Shown piece by piece: positions 1 through 7,854 of a stretch of DNA of 47,667 nt. The stretch is from Schwartzia sp. (in: firmicutes) (lineage in GTDB: Bacteria; Bacillota; Negativicutes; Selenomonadales; Selenomonadaceae): the NCBI GenBank assembly GCA_017444395.1, contig JAFSWT010000089.1, positions 1-47,667 on the forward strand. Direction: 5' to 3'. A program made the position numbers and the translations under genes. The notes under the pieces are model-generated. The model saw nothing but the letters and a program-made list of their open reading frames with translations. It did not search any database and was not told the origin of the DNA. Positions within the stretch are counted from its first letter, which is position 1. The number at the start of each line of letters is the position of its first letter.

Positions 1-392
1 GCGGCGAGCGGCAGCGGGCGTGGATTGCGATGGCGCTGGCCCAGCAGCCGCAAATCCTGCTGCTGGACGAGCCGACGACTTATCTTGACATCGGCCATCA
101 GCTGGAGGTCCTGAACATTGTAGACGAGATCAACCGCGACTACAAGATGACAGTGGTGATGGTGCTGCACGACATCAACCACGCGCTGCAGTATTCGGAT
201 GAGATCGTGGTCATCAAGAATCAGGGGGTGTTCGCCCACGGCACGCCGAAGGAAATCCTGACCGTCGATATGCTGGCGCGGGTCTTCGGCGTCCGGGCCG
301 ATATTTTCGTGAATTCCCAGGGAATCTCGGTGCTATCGCCGGTGTCGCTGGTGGAGGACGAGGACGGGAAAGGGGCGGCGGCGCATGATTGA
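1..392 (+). CDS. Iron-siderophore/cobalamin-type ABC transporter ATPase, C-terminal part (truncated by window edge)
   Basis: The reading frame is open from base 3, so the gene starts before the window; only about 130 residues remain. The first residues, GERQRAWIAMALAQ, are the end of the ABC signature motif. The Walker B/D-loop region DEPTTYLDIGHQLEVL and the switch histidine in VMVLHDINHA follow. This DEPTTYLDI pattern is typical of FepC/FhuC/BtuD-like ATPases that power uptake of ferric siderophores or cobalamin. The substrate cannot be told from this fragment. The stop overlaps the start of the next ABC ATPase by 8 bases, so the two are probably co-transcribed. It is a cytoplasmic subunit whose membrane and binding-protein partners should lie upstream of the window. 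Confidence 0.88.
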   Translation, partial: GERQRAWIAMALAQQPQILLLDEPTTYLDIGHQLEVLNIVDEINRDYKMTVVMVLHDINHALQYSDEIVVIKNQGVFAHGTPKEILTVDMLARVFGVRADIFVNSQGISVLSPVSLVEDEDGKGAAAHD

Positions 393-1257
393 GATCAGGA
401 ACCTCCGCAAGACGTTTCCCCATAAGGACGCGCAGAACAAGGCGGCGGAGAAGGTGGCGGTGGACGGGCTGTCGCTGACCATCGGCACCGGGGAGATCTT
501 CGGCCTTTTGGGGCCGAACGGCGCCGGCAAGACGACGACGATCCGGATGCTGACGATGCTGACGCGGCCCACCAGCGGCGAGATTCTCTACGACGGCAAG
601 CGGGTGGACAATGCCGATGACGTGCTGGACATCAAGCAGATGATCGGCGTCGTGCCCCAGAATCTGAATTTCGATCAGGATCTGACGGTGGGGGAGAACC
701 TCGAGCTCCATGCGCGGCTGTACCACATGGGGCGGGCCGAGCGGGAGGCGCGAATCGCCGAGCTGCTGGAGTACGTGGAGCTTTCCGGCGTCATCAACGA
801 CGGCGTGCGGCGGCTTTCCGGCGGCATGAAGCGGCGGCTTCTGATTGCCCGCGCTTTGATTCACCATCCGGAAATCCTGTTTCTCGACGAGCCGACGGTG
901 GCCCTCGATCCGCAGGTGCGCTGGCGGATCTGGGAACTGGTGCGCCGCCTGGCCGATGACGGCGCCACGGTGCTGATCACGACGCACTACATCGAGGAAG
1001 CGGAGGAGCTTTGCGACCGCGTGGCCATCATGAACAAGGGAAAGCTCATCGCCGTGGATACGCCGAAGAACTTCATCTCGCGCCTCGGCCGCTTCGTGGT
1101 CGAGTGGCGGGACGGGGCCCGGCGGGAGTTCCGGCTCTTCGACACGCGGGAGGACGCGGGGCATTTCATCAGCACGCTGGACACGGCGGCCTCGGTGCGC
1201 GAGTCGAACCTGGAGGACGTTTTCATCGAGCTGACGGGCAGGAAGGAGGGGTTATGA
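385..1257 (+). CDS. ABC-2 type exporter ATP-binding protein (DrrA/CcmA-like)
   Basis: This is a 290-residue ABC ATPase. Walker A is GPNGAGKTTT near residue 45, the signature RRLSGGMKRRL is near residue 143, Walker B is ILFLDEPTVALDP, and the switch histidine is in TTHYIEEAEELCD. The C-terminal 70 residues form the small extra domain seen in DrrA-type drug or polysaccharide exporters. It overlaps the upstream siderophore-type ATPase by 8 bases and is followed at once by an ABC-2 permease, so the pair forms an exporter. The link with an iron-uptake ATPase suggests metal or siderophore related traffic, but this is inference; the substrate is unknown. Confidence 0.88.
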   Translation: MIEIRNLRKTFPHKDAQNKAAEKVAVDGLSLTIGTGEIFGLLGPNGAGKTTTIRMLTMLTRPTSGEILYDGKRVDNADDVLDIKQMIGVVPQNLNFDQDLTVGENLELHARLYHMGRAEREARIAELLEYVELSGVINDGVRRLSGGMKRRLLIARALIHHPEILFLDEPTVALDPQVRWRIWELVRRLADDGATVLITTHYIEEAEELCDRVAIMNKGKLIAVDTPKNFISRLGRFVVEWRDGARREFRLFDTREDAGHFISTLDTAASVRESNLEDVFIELTGRKEGL

Positions 1258-1258
1258 A

Positions 1259-1999
1259 GTGCTGGCCGACATCTGGACGGTATTCTGGCGCGACTGGGTG
1301 GTGCTGAAGCACCGGCTGACCGCGTTCATCCTCTCCCGCATGGTGGCGCCGCTTTTGTATCTCGTGGCCTTCGGCTGGGGCCTGGGGCGCAATATCCAGC
1401 CCACCGGCGGCGGCTCCTACATTGATTTCCTGGTGCCCGGCATCCTGGCGCTGAACTCCATGAACATCAGCTTCAACAGCGTGACGCCGGTGCATGCCGA
1501 GCGCGTGTATCACAAGAGCATCGAGGAGTACATCACGGCGCCGCTGCGCCCGTTTGCCTATGTCGTGGGCAAGGTGCTGGCGGCGGTGCTGCGGGGACTG
1601 ATTTCCTCGGCCATCATCGTCGTATTGGCTTACGCTTTCGGGGCGAATTTCACCATCACGCCGCTGTTCGTGCTGGTGCTGGTGCTGAACTGCGCCGTCT
1701 TCGCCGGCATCGGCTTTGCGGCGGCAATGTACCTCGGCACCTATGAGCAGATGGGACAGGTCAATACCTACATCCTGCTGCCGATGTCATTCCTCTGCGG
1801 CACCTTCTTTTCCACCCGGGCGCTGCCCGACGGCCTGCGCATCGCCATCGAGTGCCTGCCGCTGACGCATACCAGCTATCTCTTGCGGGGCATCGGCAGC
1901 GGCGCCGGCGTCTCGCTGGCCTCCGTCGCCGTCCTGGCCGCCTATCTGGTGGCGGTGCTGTACATCAGCGGCCGGGCCTTCGTGAATCTGCGGCGGTAA
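1259..1999 (+). CDS. ABC-2 type transporter permease
   Basis: The product is a 246-residue membrane protein of the ABC-2 permease family, with about six hydrophobic segments and the family's conserved region around residues 150-190 (YEQMGQVNTYILLPMSFLCG). The start is GTG at 1259, preceded by the strong ribosome-binding sequence GGAAGGAGGG at 1241-1250. An ATG at 1254 overlaps the upstream stop but lies in a different frame and is not used. It begins two bases after its partner ATPase ends, so the two form one exporter and are translated together. The cargo is not predictable. Confidence 0.87.
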   Translation: MLADIWTVFWRDWVVLKHRLTAFILSRMVAPLLYLVAFGWGLGRNIQPTGGGSYIDFLVPGILALNSMNISFNSVTPVHAERVYHKSIEEYITAPLRPFAYVVGKVLAAVLRGLISSAIIVVLAYAFGANFTITPLFVLVLVLNCAVFAGIGFAAAMYLGTYEQMGQVNTYILLPMSFLCGTFFSTRALPDGLRIAIECLPLTHTSYLLRGIGSGAGVSLASVAVLAAYLVAVLYISGRAFVNLRR

Positions 2000-2039
2000 A
2001 AAAATACGAAAAATTTTTTCGCCGGTTCAGAAAAGAAAA

Positions 2040-2080
2040 ATCCCCGCATTCCTACAGAAATGAAGGGCGCGGGGATTGTT
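2040..2080 (+). terminator. Hairpin terminator after the ABC exporter genes
   Basis: An 8-bp stem pairs 2040-2047 (ATCCCCGC) with 2069-2076 (GCGGGGAT). It is followed by a short T-rich run and preceded by an A-rich run. It lies 40 bases after the permease stop and before the ompM promoter. The T tract is weak. Confidence 0.55.
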
Positions 2081-2128
2081 TCATAAATGAACGGATTTTA
2101 GCGATGAAAATTTCTTTCAATTAGGCTA

Positions 2129-2156
2129 TTGCATTCTGCCAAAGGTGTGCTATACT
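2129..2156 (+). promoter_or_regulatory. Sigma-70 type promoter of the ompM porin gene
   Basis: The -35 box TTGCAT is at 2129-2134 and the -10 box TATACT at 2151-2156, with a 16-bp spacer. Transcription would start near 2163, giving a leader of about 115 bases before the porin start at 2279, with AAGGAGGAG as ribosome-binding site. Confidence 0.65.
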
Positions 2157-2278
2157 AGCGTTAGATTCACTTTTTCGGCCGGGGCGGTTTTGAGGAAACG
2201 TGGACACTCAAACGGGGCTCCTGCCTGGAATCCGTGAATCTTCCGCATTCACTTCTATTATCTAAGGAGGAGTTATCC

Positions 2279-3586
2279 ATGAAGAAAACCCTTGTTTCCG
2301 CTTTGACCAGCGCGCTGGTCATCGGCGCCGCTTCCACCACGTTTGCGGCCGCCAACCCGTTCGAGGATGTCCCGGCCGACCACTGGGCCTATGACGCGGT
2401 AGCGCAGCTGGCTGCCGACGGCGTCATCGAAGGCTACGGCGACGGCACCTACCGTGGCGATCAGGAGATCACCCGCTATGAGATGGCCCAGATGGTGGCC
2501 CGCGCTATGGCGAAGAACAACGTCTCCGGCGCCGACAAGGCCATGATCGACAAGCTGGCCGCCGAGTTCGCCGATGAGCTCAAGAGCCTCGGTGTTCGCG
2601 TTGCCGCTCTCGAGAAGAAAGTGGACAACGTCAAGTGGACCGGCACCGTTCGCTATCGTTACTGGAACGAGCACCATGAGGGCATTCCCCACAACAACGC
2701 CAACTATGTTACGTTCCGTCTCGAGCCGGAAGCCCGCATCAACAAGCACTGGACCGGCCATGCCCGCATCGACTACAGCGTCGATATGAACAGCGCCCGC
2801 AACGCCACCAACGGTGACATCGCCGAGGACGCCGATAAGGATTTCCGCGTTGAGCGCGCCTGGGTGCAGGGCGAGTACGGCAACACCCAGATCCTGCTCG
2901 GTAAACTGCCGTACATCACCAACGTGGACGGCGGTATGATCATGGATGACAACGTGGCCGGCGGTCAGATCACCTTCGGCAACAAAAACATCAAGGCGAC
3001 CGTCACCCTGGGCCGCGCCAACCATGACGCCGACGAGCGCGATTACGCCAGCGCCTGGAACGGCGAAAACGCCACTTCCAGCTATCAGGCCATCGAAATC
3101 TACAACGACCGCGAGGAGAACAAGTTCACCTGGGGTCTCGGCTTCCATCGCTTCGCCAACAAGACGCAGTACAATATGTCGTATGGCGATGGCAAGAAAT
3201 CCGCTACTATCTGGGAAATCGGCCTCGGCTACAAGTTCGATAAGAACATCGCCCTGAACGGCGCTTACGCCTGGAACAACTCGCCGTCCTCCAGCGTGGT
3301 CGGCAGCGCCAACAAGCGCGCTTACAGCGTCGAGCTCGATTACAAGGGTGCCGATGCGGCAGACAAGGGCTCCTTCGGCATCTTCGCCGCCTATCGTCAT
3401 CTGGGCTACACCGCCGTCTGGCTGCCGACTTACGACGCCATCGCCGATGGCCAGAAGGGCTGGGAGTTCGGCGTGGACTACGTCCCGATGAAGAACGTCA
3501 TGGCCACGGTCAAGTACTTCCGCGGCAAGGACATCTACGCGGACACCGCCTCCAAGCTGTTCACCGAGATCAATTTCTTCTTCTGA
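2279..3586 (+). CDS. OmpM-type outer-membrane porin with N-terminal SLH domain
   Basis: The product has 435 residues. A signal peptide (MKKTLVSALTSALVIG..., cleaved after TFAA) is followed by one SLH domain at residues 26-80 with the typical NPFEDVPADHWAYDAV start and the ITRYEMA motif. A short coiled-coil linker (about 85-115) leads into a 16-strand-like beta-barrel ending in the aromatic signal INFFF. In Negativicutes, porins of this type tether the outer membrane to polyamine-modified peptidoglycan through the SLH domain. The start at 2279 is chosen because AAGGAGGAG lies 7 bases upstream and the signal peptide starts there; an upstream in-frame ATG at 2234 lacks both. It has its own promoter and a strong terminator and uses a narrow set of codons, as expected for an abundant protein. 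Confidence 0.93.
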   Translation: MKKTLVSALTSALVIGAASTTFAAANPFEDVPADHWAYDAVAQLAADGVIEGYGDGTYRGDQEITRYEMAQMVARAMAKNNVSGADKAMIDKLAAEFADELKSLGVRVAALEKKVDNVKWTGTVRYRYWNEHHEGIPHNNANYVTFRLEPEARINKHWTGHARIDYSVDMNSARNATNGDIAEDADKDFRVERAWVQGEYGNTQILLGKLPYITNVDGGMIMDDNVAGGQITFGNKNIKATVTLGRANHDADERDYASAWNGENATSSYQAIEIYNDREENKFTWGLGFHRFANKTQYNMSYGDGKKSATIWEIGLGYKFDKNIALNGAYAWNNSPSSSVVGSANKRAYSVELDYKGADAADKGSFGIFAAYRHLGYTAVWLPTYDAIADGQKGWEFGVDYVPMKNVMATVKYFRGKDIYADTASKLFTEINFFF

Positions 3587-3599
3587 TACGCGCCTCAAT

Positions 3600-3636
3600 C
3601 AAAAAAGCCCCCGCTACGTGCGGGGGCTTTTTGACC
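3600..3636. terminator. Bidirectional terminator between ompM and the amino-acid binding protein
   Basis: A near-perfect stem of AAAAAGCCCCCGC pairs with GCGGGGGCTTTTT around a 4-base loop. It ends in T runs on both strands, so it can stop both convergent genes. Confidence 0.92.
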
Positions 3637-3652
3637 GACGAGAAACCGTCGA

Positions 3653-4447
3653 TTACTTCTTGGCTTCGCCGAACCACTTCTTGTAGATCTTGTCGTACTC
3701 GCCGTTTTCATGCAGCTTCTTGAGGGCGGCGTTGACTTCCTTCTGGAGGTCGGGGTTCTTCTTGGACATGGCCATGCCGTAGTCCTCGGAGGTCAGGAGC
3801 TCGTCCAGGGCGCGAACATCCTTGACGCCGCTCTTGGCGATGTAGTAATCGTTGACCGGTCGGTCGTTGACGACGGCGTCAACGCCGCCCGCCTTGAGCT
3901 CCATGAAGGTATCGGCGGAGCTGTTGAGCTCCTTGACCTCGACACCATTGATCTTGCGGACTTCCTTGGCGCTGGTGGTGCCGATCTGGACGGCGACCTT
4001 CTTGCCGGCGAGGTCAGAGAACTTCTTGATGGCGGTGTTGTCCTTCTTGACGATGATGGTCAGACCCGACTTGTAGTACGGATCGGAGAAGTTCACCTTC
4101 TGCTTGCGCTCGTCGTTGATGGTCATGCCGGAGATGATGAGGTCGAGGTTACCCGACTCCAGGGCCGGAATCAGCCCATCGAAGTTGATGTTCTGGATGT
4201 CGGCCTTGTAGCCCATTTCCTTGGCGACGGCCCGGATGAGGTCCATATCGAAGCCCTCGTACTCCTTGCCGTTGACATCCTGGAACTCGAAGGGCGCGAA
4301 ATCGGCGTTGGTGCCGACGCGCAGGACCTTTGCCGAGCCGCCGGAGCCGCCGGAGGAGGCTGGCTTCTTGTCGCCGCCGCCGCAACCGGCCGCCAGGACC
4401 GTCAGCGAAAGCAACGCTGCCATACAGATGAGCATGAGTTTCTTCAT
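3653..4447 (-). CDS. Polar or basic amino-acid ABC transporter substrate-binding lipoprotein
   Basis: The product has 264 residues. A lipoprotein signal peptide has the lipobox LAAGC at residues 18-22, followed by a Gly/Ser-rich linker and a type II periplasmic binding domain (SBP_bac_3). Family landmarks include LRVGTNADFAPFEF, the segment GFDMDLIRAVAKEMGY and IISGMTINDERKQKVNFSDPYY. Proteins of this kind capture glutamine, arginine, lysine, histidine or cystine for an importer; the ligand cannot be resolved here. No permease or ATPase gene lies next to it, so it is either an orphan receptor or works with parts encoded elsewhere. It converges with ompM and shares its terminator. Confidence 0.9.
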   Translation of the reverse strand: MKKLMLICMAALLSLTVLAAGCGGGDKKPASSGGSGGSAKVLRVGTNADFAPFEFQDVNGKEYEGFDMDLIRAVAKEMGYKADIQNINFDGLIPALESGNLDLIISGMTINDERKQKVNFSDPYYKSGLTIIVKKDNTAIKKFSDLAGKKVAVQIGTTSAKEVRKINGVEVKELNSSADTFMELKAGGVDAVVNDRPVNDYYIAKSGVKDVRALDELLTSEDYGMAMSKKNPDLQKEVNAALKKLHENGEYDKIYKKWFGEAKK

Positions 4448-4526
4448 TTTTCGTTACCCCTTTTCCTTGTTTAGATACTTTGAAGCGAACCGAAAAGACG
4501 GTCCGCAGAATGATTGCGGTTAGAAG

Positions 4527-4553
4527 AAAAGCCCGGAACACTCCGGGCTTTTC
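4527..4553 (-). terminator. Terminator after the zinc-ribbon protein gene
   Basis: The stem GCCCGGA (4531-4537) pairs with TCCGGGC (4542-4548), flanked by AAAA and TTTT. Read on the minus strand it ends in TTTTCTTC and lies 36 bases past the zinc-ribbon gene stop. It is nearly symmetrical. Confidence 0.8.
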
Positions 4554-4588
4554 GCTTGGATGAATTCGCGTATGGAATGACAAAAGCG

Positions 4589-4882
4589 TCAGTACATACC
4601 TCTCCGCTTGTTGAAGCAATCACGGCAATAGACCGGGCGTTCATCCTTCGGCTCAAACGGCACCTGGGTCTCGCGGCCGCACTCGGCGCAGACGACCGTG
4701 TACATCTGCCGCTCACCCCGCGCACCACCATCGCGATCCCGACGGCGCTTGTCGCGGCAGTCACGGCAGCGAACCGGCTCGTTCTCGAAGCCCTTCTCTG
4801 CATAAAATTCCTGTTCGCCTGCGCTAAAGATGAAATCTTTGCCACAGTCCTTGCATACCAACGTTTTGTCTTGGAACTCCAT
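4589..4882 (-). CDS. Small protein with two zinc ribbons
   Basis: The product has 97 residues with two four-cysteine zinc-binding sites: Cys10/Cys13 with Cys39/Cys42, and Cys65/Cys68 with Cys86/Cys89. A basic linker (KRRRDRDGG) lies between them. The first half matches the probable zinc-ribbon family zf-trcl common in Firmicutes, which has no known function. The start at 4882 is preferred because AGGTGAGGGG lies just upstream and the residue order MEFQDKTLVCKDCG is the usual start; a longer frame to 4918 adds 12 residues without a ribosome-binding site. It probably shares the promoter of the YjfB-like gene. A nucleic-acid or regulatory role is only a guess. Confidence 0.82.
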   Translation of the reverse strand: MEFQDKTLVCKDCGKDFIFSAGEQEFYAEKGFENEPVRCRDCRDKRRRDRDGGARGERQMYTVVCAECGRETQVPFEPKDERPVYCRDCFNKRRGMY

Positions 4883-4921
4883 GAAATAAATCCCCTCACC
4901 TTTTACAAAAACATTCATCCG

Positions 4922-5104
4922 TCAAACGGACACATCAACCAGGTTCCCCAGGTTCGGGTCAAGGCTCCCGGTGATGTCATCGAGCAGCTCTTCCATCCCG
5001 GCGGCTGACATGTCCATAGCCGCTTCCATCGCTTTCAGCCCCAGAGCCTGCATTGCCTGCGCCTGATGCATATCAACGCTGTAAGCCGCGATGCTCATCT
5101 CCAT
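4922..5104 (-). CDS. YjfB-like putative motility protein
   Basis: This short protein of 60 residues has the pattern MEMSIAAYSVDMHQAQAMQ...KAMEAAMDM. It fits the small YjfB family (putative motility protein) found mostly in flagellated Firmicutes. It is Met-rich and predicted helical, with no signal peptide or membrane segment. The start is placed at 5104 because GGAAGGAG lies 8 bases upstream; a GTG at 5113 is in frame but overlaps that ribosome-binding site. It is the first gene after a perfect consensus promoter and is followed 39 bases later by the zinc-ribbon gene. No other flagellar gene is in view. Confidence 0.72.
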   Translation of the reverse strand: MEMSIAAYSVDMHQAQAMQALGLKAMEAAMDMSAAGMEELLDDITGSLDPNLGNLVDVSV

Positions 5105-5143
5105 GAAACCCACTCCTTCCCCCAGTGTACCGGCTTAGGCTCT

Positions 5144-5172
5144 ATTATAGATGATGAAAACAGGATTGTCAA
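5144..5172 (-). promoter_or_regulatory. Consensus sigma-70 type promoter for the YjfB/zinc-ribbon pair
   Basis: On the minus strand the -35 box is TTGACA (5172-5167) and the -10 box TATAAT (5149-5144), with exactly 17 bases between them. Both boxes match the consensus perfectly. The predicted transcription start is near 5137, about 33 bases before the YjfB start codon. Confidence 0.9.
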
Positions 5173-5233
5173 AGGAAACCGTAGTTTTTTGCTCTATCGG
5201 AACGATTTTTTTTTGCTGTATGGAGCATTCGTC

Positions 5234-6298
5234 TCATTTCTTGCCCGGCGTCGGGGCTTTGGGAACGGGGGATTTTGCCTTTGTCGTCAGGGCGGCCAGC
5301 TGCTCCGTGACCCGCTCTACAGGGATGGAGGCCAGGCAGTCCAGTCCCTTGGGGCAGGCGCGCTTCCAGCAGTAGCGGCAGGGGCGCGTTACCTCGATGG
5401 CGTTTTGGGACTGGTCGTAAGGGCCGTTGCGATTGGCGTCGGTGGGGCCCATAATCATGACTGTGGGCACTCGCAGACCGGCGGCGAGATGGACCGGACC
5501 GGTGTCACCACCCACCGTGACAGCGGCATTGCTGAGGATGGCGGCGAGCTGTCGGAGCGAGGTGCGGCCGGTCAGGTTCACCGGCGGCAGTTTCGCCTGG
5601 GCCTCGATTTCGGCGGCGCGGTTCTCATCGACGGGGCCGCCGCCGACCAGGACGGGAATGAGTTCCTGGTCATAAAGCCAATCGGCGAGGGCGGCAAAGG
5701 ATTTCGCCGGCCAACGCTTGTTGGGCCAATTCGCCCCTGGTACGAGGACCGCGTAGCGCGCCCCCTGGGGGACGCCGCCCTGTTCCAGAATCCTGATGGC
5801 CAGCGTCTGCTCCCGCTCGGAAAGCACGACCGGGAAGACCACTTTGTCCACGCGGCAGCCAATGGCCCGGGCCACGTCCAGATAACGCTCGACGATATGG
5901 CCTTTGGCGTGGGGGCCAATCACCGGGTGGCTGATATGGTCGGAGAGCTCCCGCATATTGCAGGTGCCGAGCCGTCGCGGCGCCCCGGAGAACCAGGCAA
6001 TGGCCGCGGATTTCCCCAGACCCTGGAGGTCCAGCGCGATATCAAAGCGGCCCGCCCGGAGCCGGCGCCGGAAGGGGCCGAAGTTCCGGACAAAGCCGCC
6101 CAGGGATTCCTTGAATTTCTTTTTTTCAAACAGCAGGATGTCGTCGATGTACGGATTGCCCTCGAGGAGTTCCCGTGCCGGCGGCTCCACGACCCAAGTG
6201 GTCCGGGCCTCGGGAAACGTCTCCTTGATGGCGTGGGACACCGGCAGGGCATGAATCACGTCGCCGATGGCACTGAGCTTGATGATGAGAATGTTCAT
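5234..6298 (-). CDS. LPS heptosyltransferase, glycosyltransferase family 9 (WaaC/WaaF-like)
   Basis: The product has 354 residues. The N-terminal MNILIIKLSAIGDVIHALPV and the C-terminal donor site GGDTGPVHLAAGLRVPTV are typical of ADP-heptose:LPS heptosyltransferases, which add L-glycero-D-manno-heptose to the lipid A-Kdo core at the inner face of the cytoplasmic membrane. The middle segment VLVPGANWPNKRW is the usual nucleotide-side loop. The start at 6298 fits the family N-terminus; the frame extends to 6400 but that part overlaps the upstream gene. It is the last gene of the operon lptD-rfaE1-rfaE2-heptosyltransferase, which makes its sugar donor. Whether it adds the first or second heptose cannot be decided. 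Confidence 0.9.
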   Translation of the reverse strand: MNILIIKLSAIGDVIHALPVSHAIKETFPEARTTWVVEPPARELLEGNPYIDDILLFEKKKFKESLGGFVRNFGPFRRRLRAGRFDIALDLQGLGKSAAIAWFSGAPRRLGTCNMRELSDHISHPVIGPHAKGHIVERYLDVARAIGCRVDKVVFPVVLSEREQTLAIRILEQGGVPQGARYAVLVPGANWPNKRWPAKSFAALADWLYDQELIPVLVGGGPVDENRAAEIEAQAKLPPVNLTGRTSLRQLAAILSNAAVTVGGDTGPVHLAAGLRVPTVMIMGPTDANRNGPYDQSQNAIEVTRPCRYCWKRACPKGLDCLASIPVERVTEQLAALTTKAKSPVPKAPTPGKK

Positions 6299-6329
6299 AG
6301 CGTCTTCTTTCTGTTGTCCGGACAGGGCG

Positions 6330-6794
6330 TCAGCATTCCCGTATCCGGTCGATGATGTTCGTGGTGGAGCGGCCCGCCACCAGGTCAATGAAGGCGACAC
6401 GGCCGCCGTATCGCTGGACGATGGCCGCCTCGGGCAGGGTGTCCAGGGTGTAGTCGCCGCCTTTGACGTAGACGTCGGGCTTCACCAGGGCGATGAGCTC
6501 GGCGGCGGTGGGTTCGTCGAAAATCGTCACCGCGTCCACGGCGCGCAGCCCCCCCAGTACCTCGGCCCGGTCCGTCTCCGGATTCACCGGCCGTGACGGG
6601 CCCTTGAGACGGCGTACTGATTCGTCGCTGTTGAGGCCGACGATCAGGACGTCGCCCTCGGCCCGGGCTGCTGTGAGATACCGCACATGGCCGGCGTGCA
6701 GGATGTCAAAGCAGCCGTTGGTGAAGACGATGCGCCGGCCGCCGGCCCGCAGGATATCGCAGTAGGCTTCGATATGAGAACGGGAAATCAGCAT
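6330..6794 (-). CDS. rfaE2: D-glycero-beta-D-manno-heptose 1-phosphate adenylyltransferase
   Basis: The product has 154 residues and belongs to the cytidylyltransferase-like family, with the motif FTNGCFDILHAGH (the HxGH histidines are His33 and His36) and a later KGGDYTLDTLPE segment. It transfers AMP to heptose 1-phosphate, giving ADP-D-glycero-D-manno-heptose for the LPS inner core. In many proteobacteria this activity is the C-terminal half of the fused HldE; here it is a separate gene directly after the kinase, separated by 31 bases. Its product feeds the heptosyltransferase encoded next. No epimerase gene (HldD) is within the window. Confidence 0.93.
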   Translation of the reverse strand: MLISRSHIEAYCDILRAGGRRIVFTNGCFDILHAGHVRYLTAARAEGDVLIVGLNSDESVRRLKGPSRPVNPETDRAEVLGGLRAVDAVTIFDEPTAAELIALVKPDVYVKGGDYTLDTLPEAAIVQRYGGRVAFIDLVAGRSTTNIIDRIREC

Positions 6795-6825
6795 GGGTTT
6801 CCTCCGCTTCTTCAGGAAATCATTG

Positions 6826-7842
6826 TCATTCGCCGGCCGCTGCGCCGAGCTTTCGCACCGCCGCCGTCAACTCATCCCGGCTCACAGTGGCGGTACCCAT
6901 CTTTCGCACGGCGATGCCGGAGGCGACGTTGGAAAGCCAGGCCGCCTGCCGCGGCGATGCCTGGGCCGCCAGCGCCAGGATCACGGCCGCCACGCAGGTA
7001 TCGCCGGCGCCGGACACGTCATAGACCTCGCTCTTGTCCGCCACCGGGATATCGGTGACGGTACCGTCGGCCTCGAAGAGTGTCATGCCCTTCTCGCCGC
7101 GGGTTATCAGCACGCCCCGGGCGTCCAGCTCCTGAAGCAGTGCCCGGCCCGCCCGGCGCAGGTCATCCTCGGTGCGGAGCGTTTCTCCCATGGCGGTGGC
7201 CAGCTCGGTATCGTTCTGCTTGACGAAATCGACGCCGGCATAGCGGCGGATGGCGTAGCGCGAGTCCACGATGGTCACCACGCCCCGCGCCCGGGCAGCG
7301 TCGAGAACTTTCCGCCGGAGGCCCTCGGTGACCACAGCCCCGCCGTAGTCGGAGAGGACGAGGCCGTCGAGGGCTGGCAGTTCGCTTTCGATGTAATGCC
7401 AAAGCGCCGCTTCCTTTTCCGGGGACAGCGGCTCCCGGCTCTCCCGGTCCACCCGCACGATCTGCTGGCTCACCGTCTCGCGGCCGCCGGCGATGATGCG
7501 CGTCTTTGACGTTGTGGGCCGGGCCGCGTCGCCGATGAGACCGTCTGTTGCGGCGCCGTTTTTCTCCAGAATGGCCCGGAGCCCGTCCGCCGTCGCGTCC
7601 TCGCCGACGATGCCTACCGCCAGCGACTGACCGCCCAGCGTCGCCACGTTGTTCACCACGTTGGCGGCGCCGCCGGCCACCACGCGCTCCCCGGCGTGCT
7701 GTAGCACCAGCACCGGCGCCTCCCGCGAGATGCGCTCAATGCGCCCGTCGAGATAGACGTCGGCAATCATATCCCCGATTACCAGGATGCGCCGCCCCAC
7801 CAGGCGGTCCAGCAAAGCCAGCCGTTCTTCCGTCAGTGTCAT
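6826..7842 (-). CDS. rfaE1: D-glycero-beta-D-manno-heptose-7-phosphate kinase
   Basis: The product has 338 residues and belongs to the PfkB/ribokinase family. The family signatures are GGAANVVNNVATLGGQ near residue 57 and the anion-hole motif DVSGAGDTCVAAV near residue 275, whose Asp is the catalytic base. It phosphorylates heptose 7-phosphate at C1, the step before the adenylyltransferase encoded next. It corresponds to the N-terminal domain of E. coli HldE, here as a free-standing enzyme. It sits 12 bases after lptD on the same strand, so both belong to one LPS operon. Confidence 0.94.
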   Translation of the reverse strand: MTLTEERLALLDRLVGRRILVIGDMIADVYLDGRIERISREAPVLVLQHAGERVVAGGAANVVNNVATLGGQSLAVGIVGEDATADGLRAILEKNGAATDGLIGDAARPTTSKTRIIAGGRETVSQQIVRVDRESREPLSPEKEAALWHYIESELPALDGLVLSDYGGAVVTEGLRRKVLDAARARGVVTIVDSRYAIRRYAGVDFVKQNDTELATAMGETLRTEDDLRRAGRALLQELDARGVLITRGEKGMTLFEADGTVTDIPVADKSEVYDVSGAGDTCVAAVILALAAQASPRQAAWLSNVASGIAVRKMGTATVSRDELTAAVRKLGAAAGE

Positions 7843-7854
7843 CGTGTTCTCCCT

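Noticed and set aside
2273..3598. Minus-strand frame (about 440 codons) opposite ompM
   Set aside because: The plus-strand porin is supported by promoter, ribosome-binding site, signal peptide and terminator; the antisense translation resembles no protein.
4448..4530. Riboswitch upstream of the amino-acid-binding lipoprotein gene
   Set aside because: The leader is under 100 bases and shows only a small hairpin with no lysine, glycine or SAM riboswitch landmarks.
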